Assembly: GCA_016946835.1 (NCBI GenBank)
Contig: JACVTC010000080.1
Location: 232,501-296,500, forward strand
DNA from: Neocallimastix lanati (nom. inval.)
Taxonomy: Eukaryota > Neocallimastigomycota > Neocallimastigomycetes > Neocallimastigales > Neocallimastigaceae
Direction of reading: 5' to 3'
DNA length: 64,000 nucleotides
The notes beneath the pieces were generated by a model, which worked only from the letters and a program-made list of their open reading frames with translations, had not been told where the DNA came from and searched no databases. Position numbers and translations under genes: made by a program. Positions 36,829 through 48,130 of the stretch are shown here, one piece after another (positions within the stretch are counted from its first letter, which is position 1; each line of letters begins with the position of its first letter).

Positions 36829-38259
36829 TTTTTTTTTTCTGTACTTTTCAATTATTAATGATTTTATTTAAAAAAAATAATAGGAGAAATATAAATAGTA
36901 TTATAATATTTATTAAACATATGAAGATTATTTTTTTAAATAAAAAAATTATAATAATTTCAATTACAAAATCAGACTTGAATTATGATTTAAGATTTAA
37001 AATTTTTTTATTATTACAATAATATTTTATTTAAATTAGTGAAAAAGAAAAAAAAAAAAAATACTAATTCATCGGCATGTATTATTATTATATTATATTA
37101 TTGACAATTTAATATAATTAAATTATTATTAATATAATTATTATTATTATTATTATTATTTTTTTTTTTTTCATGAAATTTAGAGATTTCAAATGAAAAT
37201 CATTACTTTTCAATATTTTACAATATAAAAAACGTGCTACATATTTAAATACATATTCCAATAGTATTTGTTATAATATAATAATTATATAAATAAATTA
37301 TTTATTGATAAATTTTAATTTAGATATATAATATTAGATATTGGAAAAATTTTATAAAATTTACTATGATTTTAAAAATAATTTATATACATAAATCATT
37401 AATTCTTTAATAGATTCTAAATATAATTTTAATTATACGATATATTTTTTTAAGATATATATTATTTTTTCATAGAGTACAAATGAAATAAAAATTTTTA
37501 GTATTGATAATATATATATAAATAATTTTTTATTCAATAGTTTTAATATTTATATAATTTTATTTAATACTCTTATATTTACATCTCATTTAATTTTTAT
37601 ATATAGATTAGTAGTAAAGTTAGAATGAGAATTATATATGATATGATAGGATTGTATCGTTGACCCTTCCCAAAGATTATACAAAGAGATTACTGGTAAA
37701 AGGCGTCCACTTGAAAACGCCTTTGTGGTTGAAGTTTATATTAGCTTTGTTTGGGAATTGGACCATACCGATGTTGAAACGGTAAGTAATGCATGATCAA
37801 TGATTATTAGTATTATATACAGAGGTCTTATTAGTGATATTTAATAAGGAAATCAAAAAATAAAAATAAAATCTTTAATAAATGAATTATAAAAAAATTT
37901 TTTTAATAATAAAATTTTCCTTTTTATTAAATTTATTTTGGGTTATTAATATCTTAGTTATTACTGGTTGATTATTATTAACAATTATGAATTTCTATAT
38001 AAATTTCATATTTTAATTTTAATATAGTTGTCATATATTTAATATTGAAATCTATTTTTTAGTTATTTTTTTTTATATATATATATATATTTAATATGTG
38101 GAAAACTTTGACTATTAAAAATATATACAATTATTCATTTATTAAATAAAAAAAAAAAAAAAAACTTAGATAAGACAAAATAAAAATATATCAATATACA
38201 AATATATGATAAACTATCGGTATATTGATATATGTGTGATAATGAATATGAATATTAAG
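36829..38259. other. AT-rich intergenic region with one complex island
   Basis: Upstream region of the ankyrin gene. Apart from the island at 37640-37785 it is A/T low complexity. Confidence 0.65.
37640..37785. other. Isolated GC-richer island, exon remnant or structured RNA
   Basis: About 145 bases of normal base composition stand alone in AT-rich DNA. On the plus strand two frames stay open for about 45 codons, ending at a perfect donor ACG/GTAAGT (37783). On the minus strand a frame with the codon style of strongly expressed local genes reads RFNIGMVQFPNKANINFNHK, with a stop TAA about 15 codons later. It also holds an 8-bp perfect hairpin, AAAGGCGT (37698-37705) with ACGCCTTT (37717-37724). 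It could be an orphan exon, a gene relic or a structured RNA. Not recognised. Confidence 0.45.
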
Positions 38260-38261
38260 TA

Positions 38262-40372
38262 CAGATTGAATAAAATAAAATAAAATAAAATAAATAGTAG
38301 AATATGAATATTAAGTACAGATTGAATAAAATAAAATAAAATAAAATAAATAGTAGAATATGAATATTAAGTACAGATTGAATAAAATAAAATAAAATAA
38401 AATAAAATAAATAGTAGAATATGAATATTAAGTACAGATTGAATAAAATAAAATAAAATAAAATAAAATAAATAGTAGAATATGAATATTAAGTACAGAT
38501 TGAATAAAATAAAATAAAATAAAATAAATAGTAGAATATGAATATTAAGTACAGATTGAATAAAATAAAATAAAATAAAATAAAATAAAATAAAATAAAA
38601 TAAAATAAAATAAAATAAAATAAAATAAAATAAAATAAAATAAAATAAAATAAAATAAAATAAAATAAAATAAAATAAAATAAAATAAAATAAAATAAAA
38701 TAAAATAAAATAAAATAAAATAAAATAAAATAAAATAAAATAAAATAAAATAAAATAAAATAAAATAAAATAAAATAAAATAAAATAAAATAAAATAAAA
38801 TAAAATAAAATAAAATAAAATAAAATAAATAGTAGAATATGAATATTAAGTACAGATTGAATAAAATAAAATAAAATAAAATAAAATAAAAATAAATAGT
38901 AGAATATGAATATAAAGTACAGATTGAATAAAATAAAATAAAATAAATAAAATAAAATAAAATAAAATAAAATAAAATAAAATAAAATAAAATAAAATAA
39001 AATAAAATAAAATAAAATAAAATAAAATAAAATAAATAAAATAAAATAAAATAAAATAAAATAAATAGTAGAATATGAATATTAAGTACAGATTGAATAA
39101 AATAAAATAAAATAAAATAAAATAAAATAAAATAAAATAAAATAAAATAAAATGAAATAAAATAAAATAAATAGCTAAAATATAAATTTAAAGTACAGAT
39201 TTAATAAAATAAAATAAAATAAAATAAAATAAAATAAAATAAAATAAATAGTAGAATATGAATATTAAGTACAGATTGAATAAAATAAAATAAAATAAAA
39301 TAAATAGTAGAATATGAATATAAAGTACAGATTGAATAAAATAAAATAAAATAAAATAAAATAAAATAAAATAAAATAAAATAAAATAAAATAAAATAAA
39401 ATAAAATAAAATAAAATAAAATAAAATAAAATAAAATAAAATAAAATAAAATAAAATAAAATAAAATAAAATAAAATAAAATAAATAGTTGAAATATAAA
39501 TATAAAGTACAGATTGAATAAAATAAAATAAAATAAAATAAAATAAAATAAAATAAAATAAAATAAAATGAAATAAAATAAAATAAATAGCTAAAATATA
39601 AATTTAAAGTACAGATTTAATAAAATAAAATAAAATAAAATAAAATAAAATAAAATAAAATAAATAGTAGAATATGAATATTAAGTACAGATTGAATAAA
39701 ATAAAATAAAATAAATAGTAGAATATGAATATAAAGTACAGATTGAATAAAATAAAATAAAATAAAATAAAATAAAATAAAATAAAATAAAATAAATAGT
39801 AGAATATGAATATAAAGTACAGATTGAATAAAATAAAATAAAATAAAATAAAATAAAATAAAATAAAATAAAATAAAATAAAATAAAATAAAATAAAATA
39901 AAATAAAATAAAATAAAATAAAATAAAATAAATAGTTGAAATATAAATATAAAGTACAGATTGAATAAAATAAAATAAAATAAAATAAAATAAAATAAAA
40001 TAAAATAAAATAAAATAAAATAAAATAAAATAAAATAAATAGTTGAAATATAAATATAAAGTACAGATTGAATAAAATAAAATAAAATAAAATAAAGTAA
40101 AATAAAATAAAATAAAATAAAATAAAATAAATAGTTGAAATATAAATATAAAGTACAGATTGAATAAAATAAAATAAAATAAAATAAATAGTTGAAATAT
40201 AAATATAAAGTACAGATTGAATAAAATAAAATAAAATAAAATAAAATAAAATAAAATAAATAGTTGAAATATAAATATAAAGTACAGATTGAATAAAATA
40301 AAATAAAATAAAATAAATAGTTGAAGTATAAATATAAAGTACAGATTGAATAAAATAAATAAAATAAAATAA
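38262..40372. repeat. AAAAT minisatellite array with 36-bp spacer motif
   Basis: Long AAAAT (AATAAAAT) runs alternate with a conserved motif reading TAGTAGAATATGAATATTAA, then GTACAGATTG. About 25 motifs are seen. The left half uses the TAGTAGAATATGAATATTAAG form and the right half mostly TAGTTGAAATATAAATATAAAG, so two variants have spread separately. The same family occurs inverted at 48131-48795. Confidence 0.95.
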
Positions 40373-40375
40373 AAA

Positions 40376-40485
40376 AAATAAAAATAACTTATTTTAAATA
40401 AATATGTTATAATTAAATTAACTGAACTACAATTAACCTTAGCAATTAGAAAACAAATGAATATAAATATTTGTATTATTTTCAT
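40376..40485 (-). other. Signal-peptide-like ORF start abutting the minisatellite
   Basis: A minus-strand ATG at 40485 opens a frame reading MKIIQIFIFICFLIAKVNCS, which looks like a good secretory signal peptide. A few codons later the frame enters the AAAAT array and becomes Phe/Ile/Leu/Tyr repeats, so the full open frame (to 39604) is not a believable protein. It could be the first exon of a secreted-protein gene (possible donor AAG/GTTAAT at about 40438) whose remaining exons are lost or lie across the array. It could also be chance. Confidence 0.35.
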
Positions 40486-40589
40486 TTATATTTTTTTTAT
40501 ATATTATATTAACTTTAAAATTACAAAAAATCATTTTAAAAAAAATATATTTATTTTAATATTTAAAGTAATAGTTTATTATTTAAACA

Positions 40590-41010
40590 TATCTATATAA
40601 ATATAGTAATTAAAATTGTTCTTATATATAACTTTTAATGTATCATATATAATAGTTTCAAATGAAAAATATACAGCGTTAAAAAATGAATAATTAATAC
40701 AAATTTGAAGTCTTCTTTCATCATATTTGTCAGTAGTATATTTCAAATAACTAAGATCAGTTAAATTAAAGTTAAAATAATAATTAATGGAGCTTTATTA
40801 TGAATTAATAAAATAATATATGAAAGTTGAATCATACATTTATAAATATAATTATATTTAGATTCTATTAATTTGATTCTTTAAATATTTTATGAGAATC
40901 AATCATTATTCTATCTAATTTATGAATTGAATATTTTTTTTTTGCAAATTTGTCACATGCATCTTCATAATCACTATAATCATGTTTATCCAAATCTTCA
41001 GAATATTCTT
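40590..41010 (-). pseudogene. Possible remnants of a spliced gene
   Basis: Two minus-strand segments look more complex than their surroundings. The first, 41005-40870, reads EYSEDLDKHDYSDYEDACDK, then a Lys-rich stretch, and stops after FKESN. The second, 40800-40590, follows an AG acceptor-like site and reads LTDLSYLKYTTDKYDERRLQ, then a hydrophobic stretch to a stop. They cannot be joined in frame, since the first ends in a stop. They may be a decayed gene or the last exons of two different genes. Not recognised. Confidence 0.35.
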
Positions 41011-41461
41011 TAAATAATTTTTAAAAATTAAAAAAAAAAAAATTTTTTTTAATAAATACTCAATAATATATAATAAAATTATTTAAAATAGTAATTTTTA
41101 TACTTATTATTATTATTATTATTATAATTTAAAGTAATAATTTTTATTAATATAAAAAAAAAAAAAAATGAAGAAAAAAATATTTAATTTTAAATTATAT
41201 AAAATTTTTTAGCTTTATTAAGTTACACAAACAATATGTTTGGAATTTTTGTTAATTTTTTTTTTTCTATCATTTTTTGCATTATTTAGATTCATTATTA
41301 ATTTAAAGTTTATTTATTTATTTTTTTTTTAAATCAAATATTATTAAAATAAATAATAATATCATTAATTTAAGTAAAAAAAAAAAAAAAAAAAAAAAAT
41401 TAAAATAAAAAAAAAAAAAAAAAAACTATAAAAAATGAATAGTTTTCAATTTTTAGTTGTA

Positions 41462-42063
41462 CTCACTGCCCTCACTTAGTGGTCTTCTTTTTGGTAGTGA
41501 AGTTAGTATCATGAATGTCATTCTTGTCATGGACGCTTTCTTTTATGCTCTTGATGAACATGTTTAAGAATACTACCAACAAGTCTAAGATGATATATCC
41601 TAAGTTAACGGAAGAAGCTATTAATAAGGTTACTCTTGAAGAAGTTATTGCCTCTTGCTTCATTCTTGGTATAAACTTTGTATGGTGCTCTTATGGCAAC
41701 TTACCTTGGTATTAATGTTATTCTGTACGATCAGTCTCAAATTTATAATGAAATTGGTTTCTCAAGATTCATGTCTACTATTATCCTTCCAATTATTAAC
41801 GAATTCGTTAACTTCATTTTTACTTTCCCATGTTATGTGAGGTATTGAAAGATTAGGTCATAAGACTTTATTAATTGTTGGAACTCTCATAATTAAGGTC
41901 TTCCACATTTCCACTTAGGCTTGCATAACTCTACTCAAACTCATTATAGTAAGTTATGACAATATTCTACTGTGGCTTCTGTCTTTTTATTCATTTTCTC
42001 CTTTAAATGGACCTTGGGGTACCAGTTCCATGAGTTTACCAAGCTTAAGTTTTCCCACTTTTA
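41462..42063 (+). pseudogene. Sugar transporter (MFS) pseudogene, internally deleted
   Basis: Several family blocks are recognisable in different frames. They are TSGLLFGSEVSIMNVILVMD (first helix), a loop with YPKLTEEAINKVTLEE, and IASCFILGI (second helix). These are followed at once by ATYLGINVILYDQSQIYNEI and IERLGHKTLLIVGT (seventh and eighth helices). Near the end comes VPVP-stop-VYQA-stop-VFP, the decayed form of the conserved W-G-P-V-P-W-V-Y-Q-A-E motif. About 200 codons (helices 3-6 and the central loop) are missing and there are several frameshifts and stops. The codon choice (TTC, AAC, ACT, GGT) is that of a highly expressed gene, so the parent was probably an active hexose or xylose transporter. 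It is dead. Confidence 0.82.
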
Positions 42064-42869
42064 TAATTAATAAATTTTAATTTCAACTAAATTAAAAATT
42101 ATATATATATATAAATTTTAAAACTAATTAAATTTACTCTTAATTAAAAGTGAATTTAAATATTTATTTATTTATTATAATAATAAAAAAAAAAAAATGA
42201 AATAAATTTAATAAAAATATCAATAAAAATAAATTAATTTAAATATATTATATATATATATATATATTTTTTACTGTTAACTTTTTTATTAAATATTATA
42301 TAAAACAAAACATACATTTCGTAATATTAATTATTGATAATAGTTTTTATTATCTTAAATTTTAATATGATATTTAAATATCAACTTTATAAGAATTAAA
42401 CAGTAAAGTTATTTAATTAATTATAAAATATACTTATCATAATATTTAACTATTTTTTGTTTTTATTATTAAGTAGATTATTATAATTCATAAACGATTT
42501 GTATATAAATATATTAATTTATTTTTATTTTTATATAATTTATTATTTTATTTATTTGTTTATATTATTTATATTATTTATCTATTTTTATTTATGAAAT
42601 ATCACTTCCTTTTTCAGGAAGTTCACTTTTTAAAATAATTTAATATTAAATGAAAAAAATTAATAATAAAAAAAATTATAAATTTAAATATTTAATATCA
42701 TAAATACTTTAAATGTTTTTAAAAGTTAATGAAATGACTATTTTTTTCATGAAAAAATAAGAGACATTAAAATTCCTTTTATTTCTTTATTTTACTTTTT
42801 TATATATATATTAAAATATGAAGAGGATATATTCATAGTTTTAAATATTAATATGAATAAATAAATAAA

Positions 42870-42900
<31 letters not shown>

Positions 42901-43953
42901 GGGTTTCCAATTCTTATGAAAAAGAATACTGTACAAGTACATTTCAATACTATATGTAAAAAGTTATATACAAAATTAAAGGAAATGAATATGTGAATAT
43001 GTTATTAAATATTAAAATATAAAAAGAAATTTTTTTTTTTTACATTAAGAACCTAATTAATTTATTATTTAAAAACAAAATAAAAACAAAATAAAAAATA
43101 AAAATAAATGAAATGAAATGAAATGTAATAATATGAAAATGAAACAAAATGAAATATAAAATAAAATAAAATACTTTTAATTTTAAATTATGAATAATTA
43201 CAACATTCTTATGTCTATATTATATATATTAGATTATATTACAATAGGCAAAAATAAATAATTGTATTTTTTCATTTACATGTATGAATCATCTTTTATT
43301 AATATTAAGAATATATATATTTTAGTTCTTTGAAGATTTTTATAATAAATTGTTAAATTAAAAAAAAATTAGTAAAAATAATAATAAATAATAATAATAA
43401 TAATAATAAATAATAATAATAATAAATAATAATAATAATAATAAATAATAATAATAAATAATAATAAATAGCAATAATAATAAATAAAAATAATTACAAT
43501 AATAATACTTAATAATGTAAAGTACACATATTTACACCTATTTATTTATATATATTTTTTTTATTTATGTTTATTATTTATTAAATATTAAATACTATAT
43601 ACTAAATTATTCAAAGATATATATATATATATATATATATATTTTATTTTTATTTTTATTTTCATTTCTATATAATAAAATAAAACTAAAAGGAAAATGA
43701 ATAATATATTTTTTATAACTAATTAAAAATAAATAAAATATTAAGTTAATATATCTCTAAAAAAATAAAATAAATAAAATATAAAAAAAGATAGTCAATA
43801 TATAAAAAAATAATAATAACATATATATATAATAGAAAAATATCATCAACTTTTTATTTTTAATTTATTATACCAATGTCCATTGTTGATAATAGTCTTG
43901 TAGATTATTTTTTTTTTTTTTTTTTCTATTATTATTATTTTTCTATTTTTCTA

Positions 43954-43989
<36 letters not shown>

Positions 43990-44032
43990 ATAAATATTAT
44001 TATATTGTTGTAGGTAATGTTTCTTAATTTAA
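42064..44032. other. AT-rich intergenic region
   Basis: No gene is seen. It contains a small perfect stem ACTTCC/GGAAGT at 42604-42624, an A run (42870-42897) followed by a complex 70-base patch, an AAT run (43378-43450) and T runs next to the gene end at 44033. Confidence 0.65.
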
Positions 44033-44548
44033 TCATTTATCTTCTTTAAATACTGGGAGTTTAATTTTTTTCAAATATTTTTCAGTATTAACCTTGGTAT
44101 AATTTAAATTAATATCAAAAATTTCTTTTGTATAATTCAAAAATTGGGTAAAAGAACATTCTTTACATTTGTAATTAAAACTATCGGCAGCACAATATAA
44201 TTTTTCTTTAATAAGAATACATTCAGAAGCTTTTTTAGCAATAACACCTTTATGATTAACTGTTGTAGTTCCAGCTGGAAGGAAACATACATCACTTTCA
44301 AGACAATGACCATCCACATCAAACGAAGTTCTAATATATTTTCCTTTTCTTCTTAAACAACATTTTTGATCCTTCGTAATTATTTGACTTAATAAACACA
44401 TTTTACGTGGTTTTTTTAAAAGTGGATCGTTTATAGTATGTTTTGAATCAGTACTGCTTGAAGTACTTCTGATGACAAAAGCATTTATCTGAATGACAAT
44501 GCCAATTAGAATTAATAATAAAACTTCTATTGGAATATTTAATTTCAT
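44033..44548 (-). CDS. Secreted Cys-rich protein of unknown function
   Basis: 171 residues. It has a clear signal peptide (MKLNIPIEVLLLILIGIVIQ, then INA) with likely cleavage near residue 23. The mature part has nine cysteines in a pattern starting MCLLSQ, DQKCC, GHCLESDVC, followed by ASEC, LYC, YKC and KECS. It has potential N-glycosylation sites (NYT twice) and a basic Lys-rich end. There is no membrane segment after the signal. No enzyme or binding domain was recognised. The odd number of Cys allows intermolecular bonding. It is a single uninterrupted frame, and the start is the only ATG preceding the hydrophobic core. Its neighbours are a transporter pseudogene and a LURP-one-like gene, with no operon-like link. 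Confidence 0.8.
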   Translation of the reverse strand: MKLNIPIEVLLLILIGIVIQINAFVIRSTSSSTDSKHTINDPLLKKPRKMCLLSQIITKDQKCCLRRKGKYIRTSFDVDGHCLESDVCFLPAGTTTVNHKGVIAKKASECILIKEKLYCAADSFNYKCKECSFTQFLNYTKEIFDINLNYTKVNTEKYLKKIKLPVFKEDK

Positions 44549-45026
44549 TTTTTTTTTTTTTTTTTTTCTGTCTTTTAATTAAAAAATAAAGTAATTTCTA
44601 ATAATTTTTTATTTATAGTACTTTTTTATTAATAATTTAACAATGAATTTTTAATAATAATTTTTTTTTTATTATATATATATAAATATATATATATAAT
44701 TATTCAATATTAATTTTAAATTTTTATAGTTAAATTAACATGAAAAAAAAAATATATATATATATATTCCATATAATTTAATTATTAAGATAAAATTAAT
44801 TGATATGTAGATATATTACAATAAAAAAAAAAATTTTTAAATAAAATTATACAACTTTATAATATTAAATATAAAAAAAAAAAAAAAAAAAATTATTATT
44901 ATCTTAATATATCCAATTATAGAAAATTATAATTATATAATATATATTTTATAATATTTTATAGTATATATTCAATAAACTATCTTCATATTTTTATTTT
45001 ATTTATTATTTTTTTTTTAATTTATT

Positions 45027-45062
<36 letters not shown>

Positions 45063-46207
45063 TTTTTTTTTTTTAATTTTTATTTATATATATAGGATTT
45101 CTGTCATGTATAGTATAATTAATAGATTGGATTAGACGTTACGAAACACCTTCACATTCCTTAGTTCGAGGTCAATTATCTTTCCCTTCCTTCCTCATAT
45201 TCTTTCAATTCTTAGAATTTCTTTCTCTCTCTCTTTTCTTTTCTTTTTTTTTTTTCTTTTTCTTTCTTTTTTTTTTTTTTTAATATTATTATTATTGTTA
45301 TTAAAAATAATATACATATATAAATATATATATTTATTATTATTTTTAAGACTAGGAATAAACTTTTCTTTAATATTATTTATAAAACATGAAAAATAAT
45401 AACATATTAATAATAATAAATAATAATGATAATAAACAAAAATAATAATAATAAAAAGGATTAATATTAAATTAATATTTTCTCCTTCCCCATTCCTCTG
45501 AGCTAATTATATATATATTTATCCTTCTTTATAGGCTAAATAATAATACACCTTTAAATAAATAAAATATATTTTTTATTTTTCATTATAAAATAACCCT
45601 ATTTTTATACTTAATCACAAAACATAAATAAAAAATATAAAGCTAATAAAAATTTTACAAAATTTATTTAAAGAAAAAAAAAAAAAAAGGAATTATTTTG
45701 TTCAATATTTTTTTTTATTTGTGTTATTTTGCAAATTTTATTTTTATTTTTATTGTTATTATTATTATTATTATTATTTTTTTTTTGAGTGGAGTTAATA
45801 ATAGTTCTTTAAATATAATATAAAACAAATGTTTTAATTTTTATGAATTCATTTTTATACATTTGTATTTTTTTAATAATAAAATCATATTGATAATATA
45901 TTCTTTTAAATAAAATAATTCATTTTAAATAAAGAATTTTTTCTGCTGATACGTAAAATTTTATATATAAAATGAAAAATTAATATTAATACATTTTTCG
46001 ATATTAAAAAAAAAAAATAAGTAATGGAATTGACGAAAAAAACGCTTTTTAATATAATTAAATACATTGTATTTTAATTAAATATTTTTTAATTTTATTT
46101 TCAAATAAAAATAATTAATGAATAAAAAAACTATTTTTTTTATACGAAAATAAGAAATAATTATAAAAAAACTAATAATATTTTTTTGTAATTATTAGTA
46201 TTTATTT
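44549..46207. other. AT-rich intergenic region with a mixed-composition island
   Basis: From 45094 to 45290 the sequence is less biased. It includes TTAGACGTTACGAAACACCT and a pyrimidine-rich tract (TTCCCTTCCTTCCTC). The island lies about 0.6 kb upstream of the Cys-rich secreted gene, so it could be promoter or untranslated leader. Nothing else is seen. Confidence 0.55.
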
Positions 46208-46840
46208 CTAATAGTTTCCTTCATCTTCGTTCTTTAATTCATCATAACAAATAGCAAGTGCAACCATTAGAGCAGCATCTACACCTGGAGCAATTTTAAT
46301 TTGATAGTGATCAGGATTACTAATTAAACTAAGCATTAATTTAGTTTTAGTAATACTACAAACCATTGGCGCACCTTCACTTTCCTTACCACAGAAGATA
46401 CCACAAGTACAACCAAAGAAATCACATTTCATATCAAGTACTTCAGGTTTATTTGTCATAATATTATTAAAGGAAAATTCATACTTATTTTTCTTTAACA
46501 AACTTTTTCTACTAACTTTTCCAAGAAGAGTATCTGTTCCCTTTCCAGCATAAATTTTAAGACCATGACCATAGAACATATTTCCTTGAATATTGAATAA
46601 AGGTTTATCGTATAAATCATAGATTACCTTTTTATCTCTTAAACTAAAAGCTTTACCTTTACATTTGAAATATGATACACCGTTATTATCTTTAATTGTG
46701 AAATCATCACCTGAAAAAGAATATTTTTCACTTAAATTTAAAGTTATAGGTTGTTGAAAAACAAAACGTTGTTCAATACAACCAATTTGATGGTCAGCTG
46801 GCTTAACTGCACTAGAAGAGTAGTTCTTTAACATAAACAT
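46208..46840 (-). CDS. LURP-one-related (tubby-like C-terminal fold) protein
   Basis: 210 residues, intronless. The sequence follows the LOR/DUF567 pattern: a beta-rich core with YSFSGDDFTIKDNNGVSYFK, then KGKAFSLRDKKVIYDLYDKP, LFNIQGNMF, and a final helix reading APGVDAALMVALAICYDEL, the most conserved part of this family. Members have the 12-stranded tubby/scramblase barrel around a hydrophobic helix. The best known plant members are defence-related, and the fungal role is unknown. The local CDFFGCTCGIFCG stretch, rich in Cys, is unusual and could bind metal or carry lipid. There is no signal peptide. The start chosen is the first ATG; the next (residue 3) is equally possible. Confidence 0.9.
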   Translation of the reverse strand: MFMLKNYSSSAVKPADHQIGCIEQRFVFQQPITLNLSEKYSFSGDDFTIKDNNGVSYFKCKGKAFSLRDKKVIYDLYDKPLFNIQGNMFYGHGLKIYAGKGTDTLLGKVSRKSLLKKNKYEFSFNNIMTNKPEVLDMKCDFFGCTCGIFCGKESEGAPMVCSITKTKLMLSLISNPDHYQIKIAPGVDAALMVALAICYDELKNEDEGNY

Positions 46841-48130
46841 TTTTACTTTTTATTTATATTATATTTAAAAAAAATTTTTTTTATAAATTTATATTATTTT
46901 TTAAAGAATAGCTTATATAATATAGTATTTTTAATTCTTAAATTTTTTTTTTTATTTTTTAAAGAAAAAAAAAAAAAAGGAAAAAATATTATAATATATT
47001 TATATTCATAATATCCACTAACAAAGTATTTTATTATTAACTATATTGTATTAATATATTGAATAAAATTATTACAAACTTATTAATTATAATATTAATT
47101 TTAATAAGTTATAATATATTAATATTAAGTTATATATATATATTTATTATCTAATCCATTATATATTATATATTATATATTATTTATTATATATTGTTAT
47201 TTATATATTATATACTATATATTATATATTATTATTTATTATTTATTATACTTTTTTTTGCTATTTCCCTTTTTTATGAAAATCAAATACAATAATTAAT
47301 TAATTAACTTTAATTAATAAAAACTCTAGAAAAGAAAAAAAATCAATTAAATAATTGTTATTCATTATTAATTTTTATAAACAAATAATAGTAAATAAAG
47401 TTCTATAGAATATTTTGTAACATATTTCACACAATTAAAGTTATATTAAAATATATATAATATTAATATTAATATAGTAGTTACATTAAAATACAAAAAA
47501 AAAACATTTATTCCTTTATAAAAATTTTATATTAAATTGAATTAAAATTGAATTAAATATCAAATGTATAATATATTATTTAAAATATATTATATTTAAT
47601 ATAAAAAATATATTTATTAGTTTAAAAAAAATAAAAAAAATTTTTCTTTTTACAATTCTTAATTAGTTATTAATATGTATAAATAATATAGTTGGTTCAA
47701 TTTAAATAAATAAAGATATAATATAAAATATAATATATTATTTGTTGAATAAAATATATTATTTATATTATTACTTTTTCTTTTATTTTTTATTTTTAAA
47801 AGATTTAATTGTATATATGTTTATGTTTATGTTTATAAATTTTCATTTTTATTGATCAATAAAGTCACGTCACGTCACGTCACACAATAAAAATTAAAAA
47901 AAAATTTTTTTTTATTTTCGCTTTTACAAATAACAAAATTTTAAAAAATCAACATTTTATTATTATTATTATTATTATAACTATTATCTAATTTTTAATA
48001 TTATTATTATTATTAGTATTTTTAACAATAATAACAAGGTTTATTATTGTTGTTAAAAATACTAAGTTTTTATTATTATTATTATTAACTTTTAATATTT
48101 TATAGTGATTATTATAATACGCTCTTTTTC
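46841..48130. other. AT-rich intergenic region upstream of the LOR gene
   Basis: Low complexity apart from the TCACG repeat listed separately and a GTTGTTAAAAATACT/AGTATTTTTAACAA inverted repeat at about 48014-48064. No coding sequence is seen. Confidence 0.65.
47864..47883 (-). promoter_or_regulatory. Four-fold GTGAC repeat, possible bZIP (CRE-like) site cluster
   Basis: On the minus strand the text is GTGACGTGACGTGACGTGAC. It contains three overlapping TGACGT cores, as in ATF/CREB-type bZIP sites. It lies about 1.0 kb upstream of the LURP-one-like gene on its coding strand and is the most G/C-rich 20 bases in the region. The regulatory role is inferred. Confidence 0.4.

Noticed and set aside
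38262-40372. CRISPR-like array (regular motif with spacers)
   Set aside because: The spacers are AAAAT runs of varying length, not unique sequences, and the host is a eukaryote. It is a minisatellite.
39604-40485. 293-residue frame on the minus strand
   Set aside because: Apart from the first 20-30 codons it is the AAAAT minisatellite read as Phe/Ile/Leu/Tyr. Only the signal-peptide-like start is kept as a weak feature.
41221-41295. Possible first exon reading MNLNNAKNDRKKKINKNSKH with a GTAACT donor
   Set aside because: The Asn/Lys composition is expected by chance from A-rich DNA, and no downstream exon joins it without a stop.
45094-45200. Possible tRNA (TTAGTTCGAGGTC resembles a B box)
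   Set aside because: No cloverleaf could be formed with a matching acceptor stem and A box on either strand.
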